In this document: positions 33,818 through 43,300 of the stretch, piece by piece
How positions within the stretch are numbered: position 1 is the first letter of the stretch
Layout of the letters: every line of letters starts with the position of its first letter
Assembly: GCA_964586765.1 (NCBI GenBank)
Contig: CAZPHN010000002.1
Location: 1 to 64,000, forward strand
DNA: 64,000 nt
Reading direction: 5' to 3'
Source of the DNA: UBA3263 sp964586765
GTDB lineage: Bacteria; Bacteroidota; Bacteroidia; Bacteroidales; Muribaculaceae
Notes under the pieces: generated by a model
What the model was told of the DNA's origin: nothing
Databases searched by the model: none
What the model saw: the letters and a program-made list of their open reading frames with translations, nothing else
Position numbers and translations under genes: made by a program

Positions 33818-35671
33818 TTATTTGTCCAACATCAGTAGCAGCACATTAATGTCGGCGGGGGAGACTCCGGGAATTCGTGATGCCTGACCGACGTTGTCGG
33901 GGCGGATGGCAGTGAGCTTCTGGCGCGCCTCGGTGCTCAGTGCATGGATATTTTCGTAGTCAAGTTTGTTGCCGAGGGTAACGTGCTCGAGGTGATTCAT
34001 CCTCTCGGCGAGTTGACGCTCACGGTCAATGTAGCCTGCATACTTGAGCCTGATTTCGGTTGCCTGACAGACCTCGGGCGAGAAGTCGGCAATCTCCGGC
34101 GCAATCTCGGCAAGACGTCGGAGGTCCATTCCCGGGCGAAGCAATATCTCGGCGGCGCGGACGCTCTGGTTGACCGGTGCGGAGCCGATTGCCTCAAGCA
34201 GCGGGTTGAGGCTGTCTGCCTTCAGCGAGCGAGCCCGAAGGATTTCCGTCAGAGCCTGAATTTGCTGTTCCTTGTCGGTCAGCAGGTCCATGCGGCGGTT
34301 TGATGCGAGCCCCATACGGTGACCAATGGGGGTGAGGCGCAGGTCGGCATCATCCTGACGCAGCAGGATGCGATATTCCGCGCGCGACGTAAACATTCTG
34401 TACGGCTCGTCGACGCCCTTGGTCACGAGGTCGTCAATAAGGACACCAATGTATGCTTCATCGCGTTTCAGGACGAGCTGGTCCGTACCGCGTGCGTGAG
34501 CCGAGGCGTTGAGTCCGGCAATCAGACCCTGACCCGCGGCTTCTTCATAGCCGGTGGTGCCGTTTACCTGCCCGGCAAAGTATAGTCCGGAAATCAGGCG
34601 CGTCTCCAAGGTATGGCGAAGCTGCGTCGGCGGAAAGAAATCATATTCTATGGCATATCCGGGACGTAAAATCTGGACGTTCCTCAAGGCAGGAATGGTA
34701 TGCAGCGCGCGCATCTGTACGTCGAACGGAAGCGACGATGAAAACCCGTTCAAATAATACTCCGTGGTGTTCGCGCCTTCCGGCTCAAGGAAAAGATGAT
34801 GTTCATCCTTGTCGGCAAAGGTGACAATCTTAGTCTCTATGCTGGGGCAATAGCGCGGACCTATGCTCTGGATTTGTCCGTTGTAGAGCGGTGATTCCGG
34901 CAACCCTTCGCGGAGAATACGGTGCGTTTCCGGGTTGGTGCGCGTTGACCAGCAAGGCAACTGGGGCAGTGTAGGTCCACCTTCGGGCAGATACGAAAAC
35001 TTGCCCGGGTCAGTATCGCCGTCCTGACGTGTACACAGACTGAAATCTATCGTGCGTGCATCGAGTCTTACCGGAGTGCCGGTTTTCATGCGGTCAGATT
35101 CAAAACCAAGGCTAACCAGCTGCTCGGTCAGACCTGTGGATTTCGGCTCTGCCACGCGTCCGCCGCCAATCTGCGTGCGCCCTACGTGCATCAGTCCGTT
35201 GAGGAAAGTACCCGCCGTCAGCACCACCGCACGCGCGGTAAATGTGACACCCCAGCCGGTTTTCACGCCGGTCACGCAGCCGTTTGACGTCAGGATTTCT
35301 GTAACAGAGTCCTGCCACATATATAGGTTTGGAGTCAGCTCCAGTTCCCTGCGCCAACGGGCTGAAAAAGCCATTCTGTCGGCCTGAGAACGCGGGCTCC
35401 ACATTGCCGGACCCTTGCTGCGGTTAAGCATACGGAACTGGATGGACGCGGCATCTGTCACGATACCCATCGCGCCACCCATCGCGTCAATTTCACGCAC
35501 AATCTGACCTTTGGCTATACCGCCGACAGCAGGATTGCAGCTCATCTGGGCGATTTTATTCAGGTCCATGGTGACCAGCAGGGTGCGCGACCCGGTGATT
35601 GCCGCCGCGCGCGCCGCTTCACATCCGGCATGACCTGCTCCGACCACTATTACGTCAAAATCAAATATCAT
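33818..35671 (-). CDS. mnmG: tRNA uridine-5-carboxymethylaminomethyl modification enzyme MnmG (GidA)
   Basis: 617 residues. With MnmE it installs the carboxymethylaminomethyl group on U34 of certain tRNAs, using FAD. The FAD-binding start FDVIVVGAGHAGCEAARAA is followed by the family signatures NPAVGGIAKGQIVREIDAMG and GTFLNGLMHVG. The C-terminal helical domain ends with SRIPGVSPADINVLLLMLDK. The ATG overlaps the ybeY stop in an ATGA (35668-35671), so ybeY and mnmG form an operon. The stop is followed after one base by parS. Confidence 0.97.
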   Translation of the reverse strand: MIFDFDVIVVGAGHAGCEAARAAAITGSRTLLVTMDLNKIAQMSCNPAVGGIAKGQIVREIDAMGGAMGIVTDAASIQFRMLNRSKGPAMWSPRSQADRMAFSARWRRELELTPNLYMWQDSVTEILTSNGCVTGVKTGWGVTFTARAVVLTAGTFLNGLMHVGRTQIGGGRVAEPKSTGLTEQLVSLGFESDRMKTGTPVRLDARTIDFSLCTRQDGDTDPGKFSYLPEGGPTLPQLPCWSTRTNPETHRILREGLPESPLYNGQIQSIGPRYCPSIETKIVTFADKDEHHLFLEPEGANTTEYYLNGFSSSLPFDVQMRALHTIPALRNVQILRPGYAIEYDFFPPTQLRHTLETRLISGLYFAGQVNGTTGYEEAAGQGLIAGLNASAHARGTDQLVLKRDEAYIGVLIDDLVTKGVDEPYRMFTSRAEYRILLRQDDADLRLTPIGHRMGLASNRRMDLLTDKEQQIQALTEILRARSLKADSLNPLLEAIGSAPVNQSVRAAEILLRPGMDLRRLAEIAPEIADFSPEVCQATEIRLKYAGYIDRERQLAERMNHLEHVTLGNKLDYENIHALSTEARQKLTAIRPDNVGQASRIPGVSPADINVLLLMLDK

Positions 35672-36096
35672 AACATTTCGCTCAAAATAGCGAGGGCTTC
35701 ATCCTCGTGTTGTTCCATGATTTCGCGCTCGCCCGGTCCTTTGTCGTTAATTCCGCAAAGGTGGAGAAGTCCGTGAGCAAGCACGCGGTGAAGCTCGCGT
35801 ATGGGATTCTGGTCAAACTGTTCGGCATTGGTTGCCACGGTGTCGAGCGAAATATAGATGTCGCCGCTCACCATCTTTCGCTTACTGTAATCGAAAGTGA
35901 TGATGTCCGTGTAATAGTCATGTTGGAGAAACTCGCGATTGACCGCAAGAATACCCTCATCGTCCGTAAGGATATAGGTCAGAGTGCCTATCTGCTTGTC
36001 GTGGGCGGCTGCAACCTTAGGCAACCACTCCTCTACAAGCTCTTTGACGATTACTTCAGGAAATTCTACGTTTTTAGTTAACCAATTGATAGTCAT
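35668..36096 (-). CDS. ybeY: Endoribonuclease YbeY (rRNA maturation factor)
   Basis: 142 residues. YbeY is a zinc-dependent RNase for 16S rRNA 3'-end maturation and ribosome quality control. The metal motif is visible as AHGLLHLCGIND: the first two histidines of the usual H-x3-H-x5-H are kept, while the third ligand position holds aspartate, as is often seen in Bacteroidota members. The context ybeY-mnmG with an ATGA overlap is usual. The -7 box at 36176-36183 gives a leader of about 75 bases. Confidence 0.94.
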   Translation of the reverse strand: MTINWLTKNVEFPEVIVKELVEEWLPKVAAAHDKQIGTLTYILTDDEGILAVNREFLQHDYYTDIITFDYSKRKMVSGDIYISLDTVATNAEQFDQNPIRELHRVLAHGLLHLCGINDKGPGEREIMEQHEDEALAILSEML

Positions 36097-36175
36097 TTAT
36101 TTATGTATGGAATTTGCGCACATAAACTCACCGTTAACTCTCCCTTTCGGTAGCAGATAGCGGTGATTTCATTGC

Positions 36176-36183
36176 CAAAGTTA
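36176..36183 (-). promoter_or_regulatory. -7 box for ybeY-mnmG
   Basis: TAACTTTG on the minus strand, about 80 bases upstream of the ybeY ATG. Confidence 0.5.
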
Positions 36184-36321
36184 CGCAATTTTTCTGATAC
36201 AAAAAACCGATTAGTCAAAAAACCTCTCAAATTCCACAAAACCAAATCATTACATAAAATTATCCCCTCTGAGAATTAAATATTTTCATTTCCCTGTCCT
36301 CCCGTCCGCACAAAATCGCCC

Positions 36322-36361
36322 TAAAAAGAACCGAACCATCCCCTTTCGGGAGCGGTCCGGT
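36322..36361 (-). terminator. Intrinsic terminator after the 226-residue secreted protein gene
   Basis: On the minus strand GACCGGACC pairs with GGTTCGGTTC (one bulge), an inner CCC-GAAA-GGG caps the stem, and TTTTTAG follows. It lies about 25 bases after the stop at 36386. Confidence 0.8.
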
Positions 36362-36385
36362 CATATATCATGTTTCGATTAAGAT

Positions 36386-37066
36386 TTATTCTTTTGCGGT
36401 TTGCTTGCGGGCTTCGAGGGCGGCGTCAATCAGAGGAAGGACGATTGTGGGGTTATTGCGGAAATCTTTAGGGGTCAGGGTTCCCTCGTCAACCATCTGC
36501 TGCAATTCGGGAAACTCGGACATATAGAATTTAATTACTTTCTTCATTGCCGGAACTATGTCATTGGTGGCAACCCAATATGCTTTTGCCACGTCTTGTC
36601 CGTCAATCTTGTAGTAATAAAGCCATGTATAGTTTACCGTAGTCATTGATGGGGTGTAAGAGCCATCTCTACAGGGACGCACATAGCCTTTGACATTATC
36701 GCCGGCGTAAGTCAGGCGCAAAAAAACAGGCTTCTTATATGTCTTGGGATTCTTTTTCCATAAATTGGGCATTGATTTCTGGGCAATGACGGGTTCATAA
36801 ACCGCATAAATGGAATCACCATTGGCGGGCGGAAAAATCAGTGCCGCCACTTCCTTAGATGTGTACTTTGTCTCCTTTCCCTTGAAATCCTTGCTGATTC
36901 CAATGGTAGACACACCGGGTTTAATATAGTTAATCAGTTTGGTCTTGGTAAAACCTTCGATGCGCGAGCCGTCCGCCATGATTGCGGTAACTGGTTCGCC
37001 GTCCCACTTTGCAAACATCATCAGCGGGAGTAAGCCGGATAAAATGACAGTGATAAGTTTCTTCAT
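36386..37066 (-). CDS. Secreted protein of unknown function
   Basis: 226 residues from the ATG at 37066, which opens a signal peptide (MKKLITVILSGLLPLMMFA); an in-frame ATG at 37093 adds nine residues and overlaps the -7 box at 37091-37098, so it is rejected. The mature part begins KWDGEPVTAIMADGSRIEG and includes YTSKEVAALIFPPANGD, YVRPCRDGSYTPSMTTVN and a helical C-terminal half (MKKVIKFYMSEFPELQQMVD). A short beta-rich N-terminal part with a DG-turn and lysine-rich strands is suggested. No family could be named. Single-gene unit with its own promoter and terminator. Confidence 0.7.
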   Translation of the reverse strand: MKKLITVILSGLLPLMMFAKWDGEPVTAIMADGSRIEGFTKTKLINYIKPGVSTIGISKDFKGKETKYTSKEVAALIFPPANGDSIYAVYEPVIAQKSMPNLWKKNPKTYKKPVFLRLTYAGDNVKGYVRPCRDGSYTPSMTTVNYTWLYYYKIDGQDVAKAYWVATNDIVPAMKKVIKFYMSEFPELQQMVDEGTLTPKDFRNNPTIVLPLIDAALEARKQTAKE

Positions 37067-37090
37067 GCGTAATTCTAATTTAAGTTTTCG

Positions 37091-37098
37091 CAAAATTA
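37091..37098 (-). promoter_or_regulatory. -7 box for the secreted unknown gene
   Basis: TAATTTTG on the minus strand, 24 bases upstream of the ATG at 37066. Confidence 0.5.
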
Positions 37099-37142
37099 CG
37101 CATAAATCCCCATCGAAAATAGGACATTTGTCCCAAACGACA

Positions 37143-37700
37143 TCAGATCATCGAGCGGATGCGCTGAAACTGCCGTCGCGAAACGCCGAAAAAAGAGGCT
37201 AATTCCTGAATGGAAATCTTGTCAATTACGTCAACCAAGCGCGGATAGAGAAGTTGGTAACGCTCGAGTGGCGATAGTTTAAGAATCATCAGCGACCGGC
37301 TGTAAGCCTCCGCAAGCACGTGTTTGGAGACGTTGGCGATATATATGGGGTTATGTTCCGTCAGGTAGTCGCGGATTTCCTTGAGCGGCACCCTAAGCAC
37401 CTCTGAGCGGCATCCGGCGACAATCGACGTCCATGCGGGCTGGTCAAACTGGACGGAGCGCACGAAATCAGTGATGATTTCGTGCTCGAACCCAAACCCG
37501 GCAATGCGCTCGTTGCCTGAAGTGTCAAGCATGGAATACTTAAAATAGCCGCTCGTGACCAAACCCACATAGCGACATACCGAGCCCTCGCTTACAAAGG
37601 CTTCGCCCTTCTCATACACTGCGGGTGTGCCGAACTTACGACAATACTCAATCATCGGAGTCAAATCCGCCCGCACCATAAATTCATTCAGTCGCGCCAT
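37143..37700 (-). CDS. Crp/Fnr-family transcriptional regulator
   Basis: 185 residues. The N-terminal half is a cyclic-nucleotide-binding-type beta-roll (GTPAVYEKGEAFVSEGSVCR, YVGLVTSGYFKYSM). The ligand-pocket residues of true CRP are not obvious. The C-terminus is a compact helix-turn-helix, ISIQELASFFGVSRRQFQRI, which ends the protein, as is common for small Bacteroidota Crp-type regulators. Signal and targets are unknown. The -7 box at 37711-37718 sits only about ten bases from the ATG, so the leader would be very short. It is transcribed away from the yidD end and is not part of that operon. Confidence 0.82.
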   Translation of the reverse strand: MARLNEFMVRADLTPMIEYCRKFGTPAVYEKGEAFVSEGSVCRYVGLVTSGYFKYSMLDTSGNERIAGFGFEHEIITDFVRSVQFDQPAWTSIVAGCRSEVLRVPLKEIRDYLTEHNPIYIANVSKHVLAEAYSRSLMILKLSPLERYQLLYPRLVDVIDKISIQELASFFGVSRRQFQRIRSMI

Positions 37701-37710
37701 AAATCACCAC

Positions 37711-37718
37711 CAAAGTTA
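37711..37718 (-). promoter_or_regulatory. -7 box for the Crp/Fnr gene
   Basis: TAACTTTG on the minus strand just after the yidD stop. The predicted start of transcription is only about 6 bases before the ATG at 37700. Confidence 0.45.
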
Positions 37719-37726
37719 TGCAAAAA

Positions 37727-37957
37727 TTATTTTTTCGGGGGGACGGGGTCGAAGCCGGAGCCGCCCCACGGGTGGCAGCGGAGTATGCGGCGCAGGGCGA
37801 GCCATGAGCCGCGCAAGGGTCCGTGAACGCGCAATGCTTCGATGGCATATTCGGAGCAGGTGGGGGTGAAGCGGCAGCAGGGCGGGAAAAGGGGCGAGAT
37901 AGCTGCGCGGTAGAGCCGCACGGGAAGTATCAGCAGCTCGCTCAGCAGACGTTTCAT
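37727..37957 (-). CDS. yidD: Membrane protein insertion efficiency factor YidD
   Basis: 76 residues. YidD helps YidC-dependent insertion of membrane proteins. The family pattern is clear: LPVRLYRAAISPLFPPCCRF with the PP-CC motif, TPTCSEYAIEALRVHGPLRG, then RRILRCHPWGGSGFDPVPPK. Its ATG overlaps the rnpA stop in an ATGA (37954-37957), the classical rnpA-yidD order found near bacterial chromosome origins. Confidence 0.95.
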   Translation of the reverse strand: MKRLLSELLILPVRLYRAAISPLFPPCCRFTPTCSEYAIEALRVHGPLRGSWLALRRILRCHPWGGSGFDPVPPKK

Positions 37958-38349
37958 AGCGAGGCGAGAAGCTTAATCATGGCGCGTTCGACGCGCGCGT
38001 AGGAGGTAAGTCCCGAGCCTACGTAGATAAAGGCAACATCGAGCGGCAGGGTGGGGTCGGCGGTAATTTTGTCGCGGTTCAGGCGGAAGGCCTCGCGAAT
38101 AAGGCGGCGCATCCTGACGCGGTCAACGGCATGGCGCAGCCGCTTTTTAGGCACACTGATGAGAAACTGAACGGGAGCGGCTCCGGGGCGTCGCGGCGAC
38201 GTGCGTGGCGCGCTGACAATGCGCAGAGGGTAGGCAATCGCCCCCTTTGCAGCCTGATTATGGTCAAAGAGGGCGTCAATAGCGGTCTGCGAGCAGAGTT
38301 TTTCGCTCTTGTGCAGTTTAAGGTTAGTCGCCTGATTCAGGGATTCCAT
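37954..38349 (-). CDS. rnpA: Ribonuclease P protein component
   Basis: 131 residues from the ATG at 38349. RnpA is the protein partner of the RNase P ribozyme that matures tRNA 5' ends. The start KLHKSEKLCSQTAIDALFDH and the RNR-type basic motif KKRLRHAVDRVRMRRLIREA match the family. The frame is open further upstream to 38442 (31 extra residues without family similarity, inside hemD), so 38349 is chosen. It overlaps hemD by 26 bases and yidD by 4, so it lies inside a long operon. Confidence 0.92.
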   Translation of the reverse strand: MESLNQATNLKLHKSEKLCSQTAIDALFDHNQAAKGAIAYPLRIVSAPRTSPRRPGAAPVQFLISVPKKRLRHAVDRVRMRRLIREAFRLNRDKITADPTLPLDVAFIYVGSGLTSYARVERAMIKLLASL

Positions 38350-39088
38350 TTTCCTGTTCGAGGTAGGCGTCAAGATTAGCTGTAATCGATTTATTGGCAG
38401 AGGCAGAGCCATCAAGGTCGAGACGCAGTCCGGCGTCGGCAACCGCCTTGGCTGTGGTGGTGCCGAAGGTGGCGATACGTGTTTCTCCCTGATCGAATTC
38501 GGGGAAGTTCTTCATCAGGGCCTTGATTCCTTCGGGCGAGAAGAATATCAGCATATCGTAGTCAAACGGTTCGTCGGGACCGAAATCGTTTGCCACCGTG
38601 CGGTACATGACGGCACGCGTATATTGCAGTTTGCTTTTTTCGAGGTTGGCAAGGATATCCTTGTTGACATCGCTTACGGCAAAGAGGTATTTCTCCTTGT
38701 GATGTTTCTGCAGAATGGGGATAAGATCATCAAATCTACCCGTAGGCGAGTGGAAAATCTTACGTTTGCGGTAGGGAATATATTTCTGGATATAGAGGGC
38801 TATGCTTTCCGATGAGCAGAAATACTTGAGGGTTTCGGGAACCTGATAGCGGATTTCTTCACAAAGACGGAAAAAATGGTCCACAGCCTGACGGGCTGTG
38901 AAGATTACTGCCGAAAAATCGGAAATGGATATTTTTTGCTGACGGAATTCACGTGATGTAAGCCCCTCCACACGGATGAAAGGACGGAACGTCAACTCAA
39001 CGCCGTATTTGTTGGCGATATCGAAATAAGGGGACTTTTCCCCCTCCGGTTTAGGTTGAGAAACGAGTATCTTCTGTATCTTCTTCAC
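38324..39088 (-). CDS. hemD: Uroporphyrinogen-III synthase
   Basis: 254 residues. HemD closes and inverts ring D of the tetrapyrrole to give uroporphyrinogen III. The two-lobe fold is suggested by KILVSQPKPEGEKSPYFDIA at the N-terminus, ISDFSAVIFTARQAVDHFF, DMLIFFSPEGIKALMKNF and IATFGTTTAKAVADAGLRL. The sequence is divergent, as usual for this enzyme. Its place between the DUF4271 gene and rnpA is common in Bacteroidales. It overlaps rnpA by 26 bases. Confidence 0.85.
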   Translation of the reverse strand: MKKIQKILVSQPKPEGEKSPYFDIANKYGVELTFRPFIRVEGLTSREFRQQKISISDFSAVIFTARQAVDHFFRLCEEIRYQVPETLKYFCSSESIALYIQKYIPYRKRKIFHSPTGRFDDLIPILQKHHKEKYLFAVSDVNKDILANLEKSKLQYTRAVMYRTVANDFGPDEPFDYDMLIFFSPEGIKALMKNFPEFDQGETRIATFGTTTAKAVADAGLRLDLDGSASANKSITANLDAYLEQENGIPESGD

Positions 39089-39124
39089 TTTGAAAAAGGC
39101 CTTAGGATAGAGGGTTTGTGGTTA

Positions 39125-39814
39125 TTAGCAGAGAAACAGAGCGATGCCGACGGGTATCAGCAACGGTACGGTTTCGAGGGTGCAAATATACAAAAAAAAG
39201 TAGAAAATAGAAAATATTGAGTCGTAGAAAATGCGGAAACACTTAATCCATAGGAAACTACGGAAAATGACATAAAGAGCCACCCCAACCCATAAAAAGG
39301 CGTAAGCGCGTAGCGGAAACAGGAGCGCGCCAAGTGCCGGAATGAGCATCCAGTAGCCGAGCATGGAGAGTGTGGCGGTAAGGGCGCGTGTCCACGCCTG
39401 AGCGTTGGAAGTTGTGGAAAAGGCGAATCCAACCACCCTGTAACCCACAAACTGGATAATGACAACAAGAGCCGCTCCGGCAGCTGTCAGAGCCACTCCC
39501 AAGCCCGGACTTAGAGCGAGATTGCCGCCGCGCATCCTCAAGGCGACACAGTAGAGCAGAATGCCCCACATAAGGCAGCAGACCATCAGTGCGGCAATCT
39601 GGCTGAGACGGTCGCCCAGAGTGCGTTCTGCCGCCGGTAGTTTCTCGTCGTGACGTATCAGCGAGGAGAGAAACTTACGCCATAGGCGCGTTACGGTGGG
39701 GAATGCCGCGATAGCCACAATTATCCCGCCCCATACCATCGCACTGACGGCTGAGTCGTTGGCGGGAGTCAGCGGCAACTGCTCCGGAGTGAGTCCCTGC
39801 ATGAATCCTTTCAC
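39125..39814 (-). CDS. DUF4271 membrane protein
   Basis: 229 residues with about six to seven hydrophobic segments (for example VWGGIIVAIAAFPTVTRLW, LIPALGALLFPLRAYAFLWV, FYDSIFSIFYFFLYICTLE). Matches the DUF4271 family, a Bacteroidota-only membrane protein that usually lies next to hemD, as here (36-base gap). Function unknown. Its ATG overlaps the LOG gene stop (39811-39814), so they are translationally coupled. Confidence 0.78.
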   Translation of the reverse strand: MKGFMQGLTPEQLPLTPANDSAVSAMVWGGIIVAIAAFPTVTRLWRKFLSSLIRHDEKLPAAERTLGDRLSQIAALMVCCLMWGILLYCVALRMRGGNLALSPGLGVALTAAGAALVVIIQFVGYRVVGFAFSTTSNAQAWTRALTATLSMLGYWMLIPALGALLFPLRAYAFLWVGVALYVIFRSFLWIKCFRIFYDSIFSIFYFFLYICTLETVPLLIPVGIALFLC

Positions 39815-40362
39815 TTTTCAATAAATATTTGTGCCGCCTCGGCGGGAGTCGCGGCTACGCGCCAAAGGTTACCGGGAAGGTCGAAATGGCGCATCATGGA
39901 ACAGGCGTCGGCGTGTTCCAGCTGCGACAGAAGGTTATCATAAAAGCCATCAGTATTCAGAATCACCACCGGATAGTGGTACAGCCCAAGCTGACACTGC
40001 GTCAGCAGGTCCATCAGCTCATCGAGTGTCCCGAGACCGCCTGGGAGGGCGACGGCTCCGCGCCCCAACTGAGCCAGCAGGCGTTTGCGCTCATACATAT
40101 CGGCTGTTACGTGAAGTTCCGACATGTCCGGATTTGCCCATCCGCGGTCAACCATAAACTGCGGAATGACGCCTACCGCCTTCGCACCGCCCTCAAGCGT
40201 ACCACGGACCACTTCACCCATCAGCCCTGTGCGTCCTGCTCCGGTAACGGTGCCGAGCCCTACACGCGCGAGCTCAATTCCAAGGTCATGGGCGGCGCGG
40301 AGAAACACCTCCGGAGCCTGAGGCGACGAAGCGCAATAAACGGTAATATTATTCTGTTCCAT
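39811..40362 (-). CDS. LOG-family protein (cytokinin riboside monophosphate phosphoribohydrolase-like)
   Basis: 183 residues. The Rossmann-like start ITVYCASSPQ, the catalytic pair R92-K93 (MYERKRLL) and PGGLGTLDE at 107-115 are the marks of the LOG/TIGR00730 family, which releases free bases from nucleoside 5'-monophosphates. In bacteria the physiological role is often unclear; nucleotide pool cleaning is one idea. It overlaps porU by 14 bases and the DUF4271 gene by 4, so it is part of the long minus-strand operon. Confidence 0.9.
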   Translation of the reverse strand: MEQNNITVYCASSPQAPEVFLRAAHDLGIELARVGLGTVTGAGRTGLMGEVVRGTLEGGAKAVGVIPQFMVDRGWANPDMSELHVTADMYERKRLLAQLGRGAVALPGGLGTLDELMDLLTQCQLGLYHYPVVILNTDGFYDNLLSQLEHADACSMMRHFDLPGNLWRVAATPAEAAQIFIEK

Positions 40363-43300
40363 CGGCTGCTACAGCTATTTTGCGCGAGGCGGTGGTAAAC
40401 GTCTCGCCATCGGTTGATATTTCGGCGCGATAAAGGTAGATACCTCTGTCTACGCGTTTGCCGCCGTTATCAGTCAGATTCCAGCGGATAGGCTCGGAAA
40501 TCTCCATATTGGAGCGTGTTTCCAGCTCTGAACTCCATATGGGGCGACCGTTAAGGGTGTAAACGGTTATCCTGACGGTCATCAGCGCATCCGGGCGGTT
40601 ATGTTTCACATAGAAATTGGCGGCAGAGCGTGCCGGCATCGCATCCGTATAGACGCTGAAGATTTCAGGCTTCATGCCGGGAACGACGTTGAATCTCACG
40701 GTAGCTTCCGCAAGATTGTCGGCAACGTCCCAAACGCGCAGTTTCAGCTCATGAGGACCGGCTGAAAGACCGCTCAGGGGGTAGGCGAGCGTTCCGCTCA
40801 TGGCTCCGAACTCAGGTTCGGCGTCAAGGGTGAAATGGCGCGCACAGTCGGCATACTGTCCTTTACCGTCAATAATGACACACATCTTGCGTCCTATGCC
40901 GGCGGTAGACACGTTTATACCAATGTCGTCGCTGATACGCGCAATCACCATGGGGCTTTCGTTGACGTTTGAGCCATCGGTAAACTTGTCTGCATTCAGA
41001 TAGAGACTATGTATGGTCGGAGCCTCTTCGTCGGGCTCGGCGTTTTCATCATAACCGAAGGCGTAGACATTGCGGAGCAGACCCATGGCGTGGCGTGCGT
41101 CCGAGTCATCGCCTGCCGCGGCATAGAAACTGAACGTGGCGGGGCGGTAATTGTTAGAGAAGGATGAGGGCATACGTCCCTTTATCGTGAAGCGTCCGTC
41201 TGATACCGGAGCGGAGATGGTAAGCAGTTTGTCGCCTATCTGCTCGAAGGTGTGGCGTTCGCCCTCACCCCAGCCGTGGGTGGTCACGGAGTATTCCGCG
41301 TCATAAAGGGTTGCGCTGACACGCCCGTTGAAGTCTGTGGCAGGGTTGCCGTCAGGGTCAAGTACCGTGCCGGTGATTTCGAGCGACTGACGCGCTTTCA
41401 GTTCAATCTGAGCCTCTGTATCGGTCGCGTCAGCACCGTTGATGGTCTCTACCCTGATAAACGGTCCGGGATAGCTGAGGCGTAGAGCCGGGTCGCCCAT
41501 CAGTACGTAGCGCAGCTTGTTCATGTCGTTCGCCACGCCGTTTTTCGCCCTGCGGTAAAGCTCGCCGAACGTAAGCTCGCGCCGGTCAGAGTCGAGAGTG
41601 CCAAGCGCGTTGCCGAACGATGCCGAAAGGTTACCGTTATTGGAGATGAACACGGGACGAAGCGCGGCAAAACAGCCTATGATGCCGCCGTCGGACTGGA
41701 ACATGAGCTGTTCCGCCATCGAGGTGATATCATAGTCCCACTTGAGGAAGTTACACGTAGCCGTGTAGAAGAACGGCAGACGTCGCAGATGGAACTGCTC
41801 GCGGAAGTCGTTGGGCTGGATAATGGACTTACTGCCCAGTGCCGTTGGCGAGCCGTGACCTATGAAGGCGAAAATCGAAGTTCCGTCGGCAAGGTAGTTG
41901 AAAAGTTCGCGGCGTGCCTGCGGATAGGTCGAATTCTGGCGTTCATATGCGTCACAATATACTTTTTGCACCACAAAACGCGCGCCGGCGGCAGTTTTTG
42001 CGAGATTTTCGAGCATCAGGTCAGACTGCACCATATGAATGCCCTCGTTTTCATCGTCGACAAGCACAGTCAGGCGCGTACGCCAGTCGTCGCGCGGTTG
42101 CGAGTAAATGTAGCGGCGTATTTTGTCGACTGCAATGGATGCGTCGCCTGTATTGGTACAGGGAATACGTCCTACGCATATGTCAAGGTTATCTGACTGC
42201 GGGCGGCGACCGTCATAGTCGTCGAGCAGGGCAAAATAGTCATCGGAAGAGTAACTCTGATTCTCGGCAAGTGACTCTTCGCTGACCCAGAGCGGCATGG
42301 GGTAACGCACGCTGCGTCCCATGGAGGTCAGCGCACGGTTGTCGGTGGTGCCTTTGCCCATGAGCAGTGCGAAGCGCAGGGGGGTACCGGAGGCATTTCC
42401 ACGGTCGTAGAGCATCTTGAGGAAACGGCGTATGGCTCCGGGGTCAAATGCGCCTGAGCCGAACTCGTTAAGTATCGGCGCGAGTTCCACCACCTCGACC
42501 TTAAGCGGGTCGGCGGCATTTTCGCGGTGGATTGATGCAATATCGCGCGCGGCGGGTAGATAAGGCGTCGGGGCTATGATGACCATATCGGGAATTTCGG
42601 TCATTCCGTGGAGGTTCTGGGTCGCCGGGCGTGAAACGAAGCGCGGACGGGGCATAGTGGGGGCTTCGGCTGTCGACCAGCTGACGTAATGGCGCGTTCC
42701 GGTATAGTCAGGACGCCACGCGCCGTCGCTGCCCAAGTTAATGCGGAGCGGATTGCGCGGGTCTGTGACGTCCCATAGGCGGCGGTTTGAGTCTACTGAG
42801 CCGAGACGGTATTCTCTATAACCGCAAAAGAAGTCAAACGAGCCCTCAAGGCGGCGGTAGTACGTCACTTCAATATAGTCTAAATTTGCCTTGTTGACCA
42901 CTCCCGAGCATTCAAAAGTGATTCGCAGAGGGAGCTGTTCGCCTTGAAACTGACTCAAAACGCGTGTCGAAAGGGTCGTTTTACCCCAATAAGAGTCGCC
43001 CGAGGTAGTGGGCTCTATGCGGTCCGCGCTGACGTAGGGCAGAGCGGTCTCGTTAATCTGGAAGGAGAGCTTGGAGGCTACGGCGGCGGTGCGTGCGTAG
43101 AACGAAGTGCGCAGGGTAATGTCGGTCTTGCCGTCGCGCCCCACGAGGTTGAAGTTAAATACGCGGGTCTGGACCGAGTTGAAATCCTCGCCTACCATCA
43201 GCCTGCCGGAGCCTCCGGGAGAGATCAGGTCCTGTTCGTGGACAAGGAGAGTCGGGACGGAATTATCAGCCACGGTGCCGGCGTCAAGCGCGCGTCCCGA

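Larger units (their letters stand above)
36097..36385. other. Intergenic region: ybeY promoter and a terminator
   Basis: AT-rich gap of 289 bases. It holds the ybeY -7 box (TAACTTTG, minus strand, 36176-36183) and the terminator at 36322-36361. Nothing else was recognised. Confidence 0.7.

Noticed and set aside
33780..36100. Chromosome origin (oriC)
   Set aside because: parS, mnmG, rnpA and yidD are nearby, but no dnaA gene and no DnaA-box cluster was recognised.
38350..38442. Longer rnpA start
   Set aside because: The extra 31 residues lie wholly within hemD and are not family-like.
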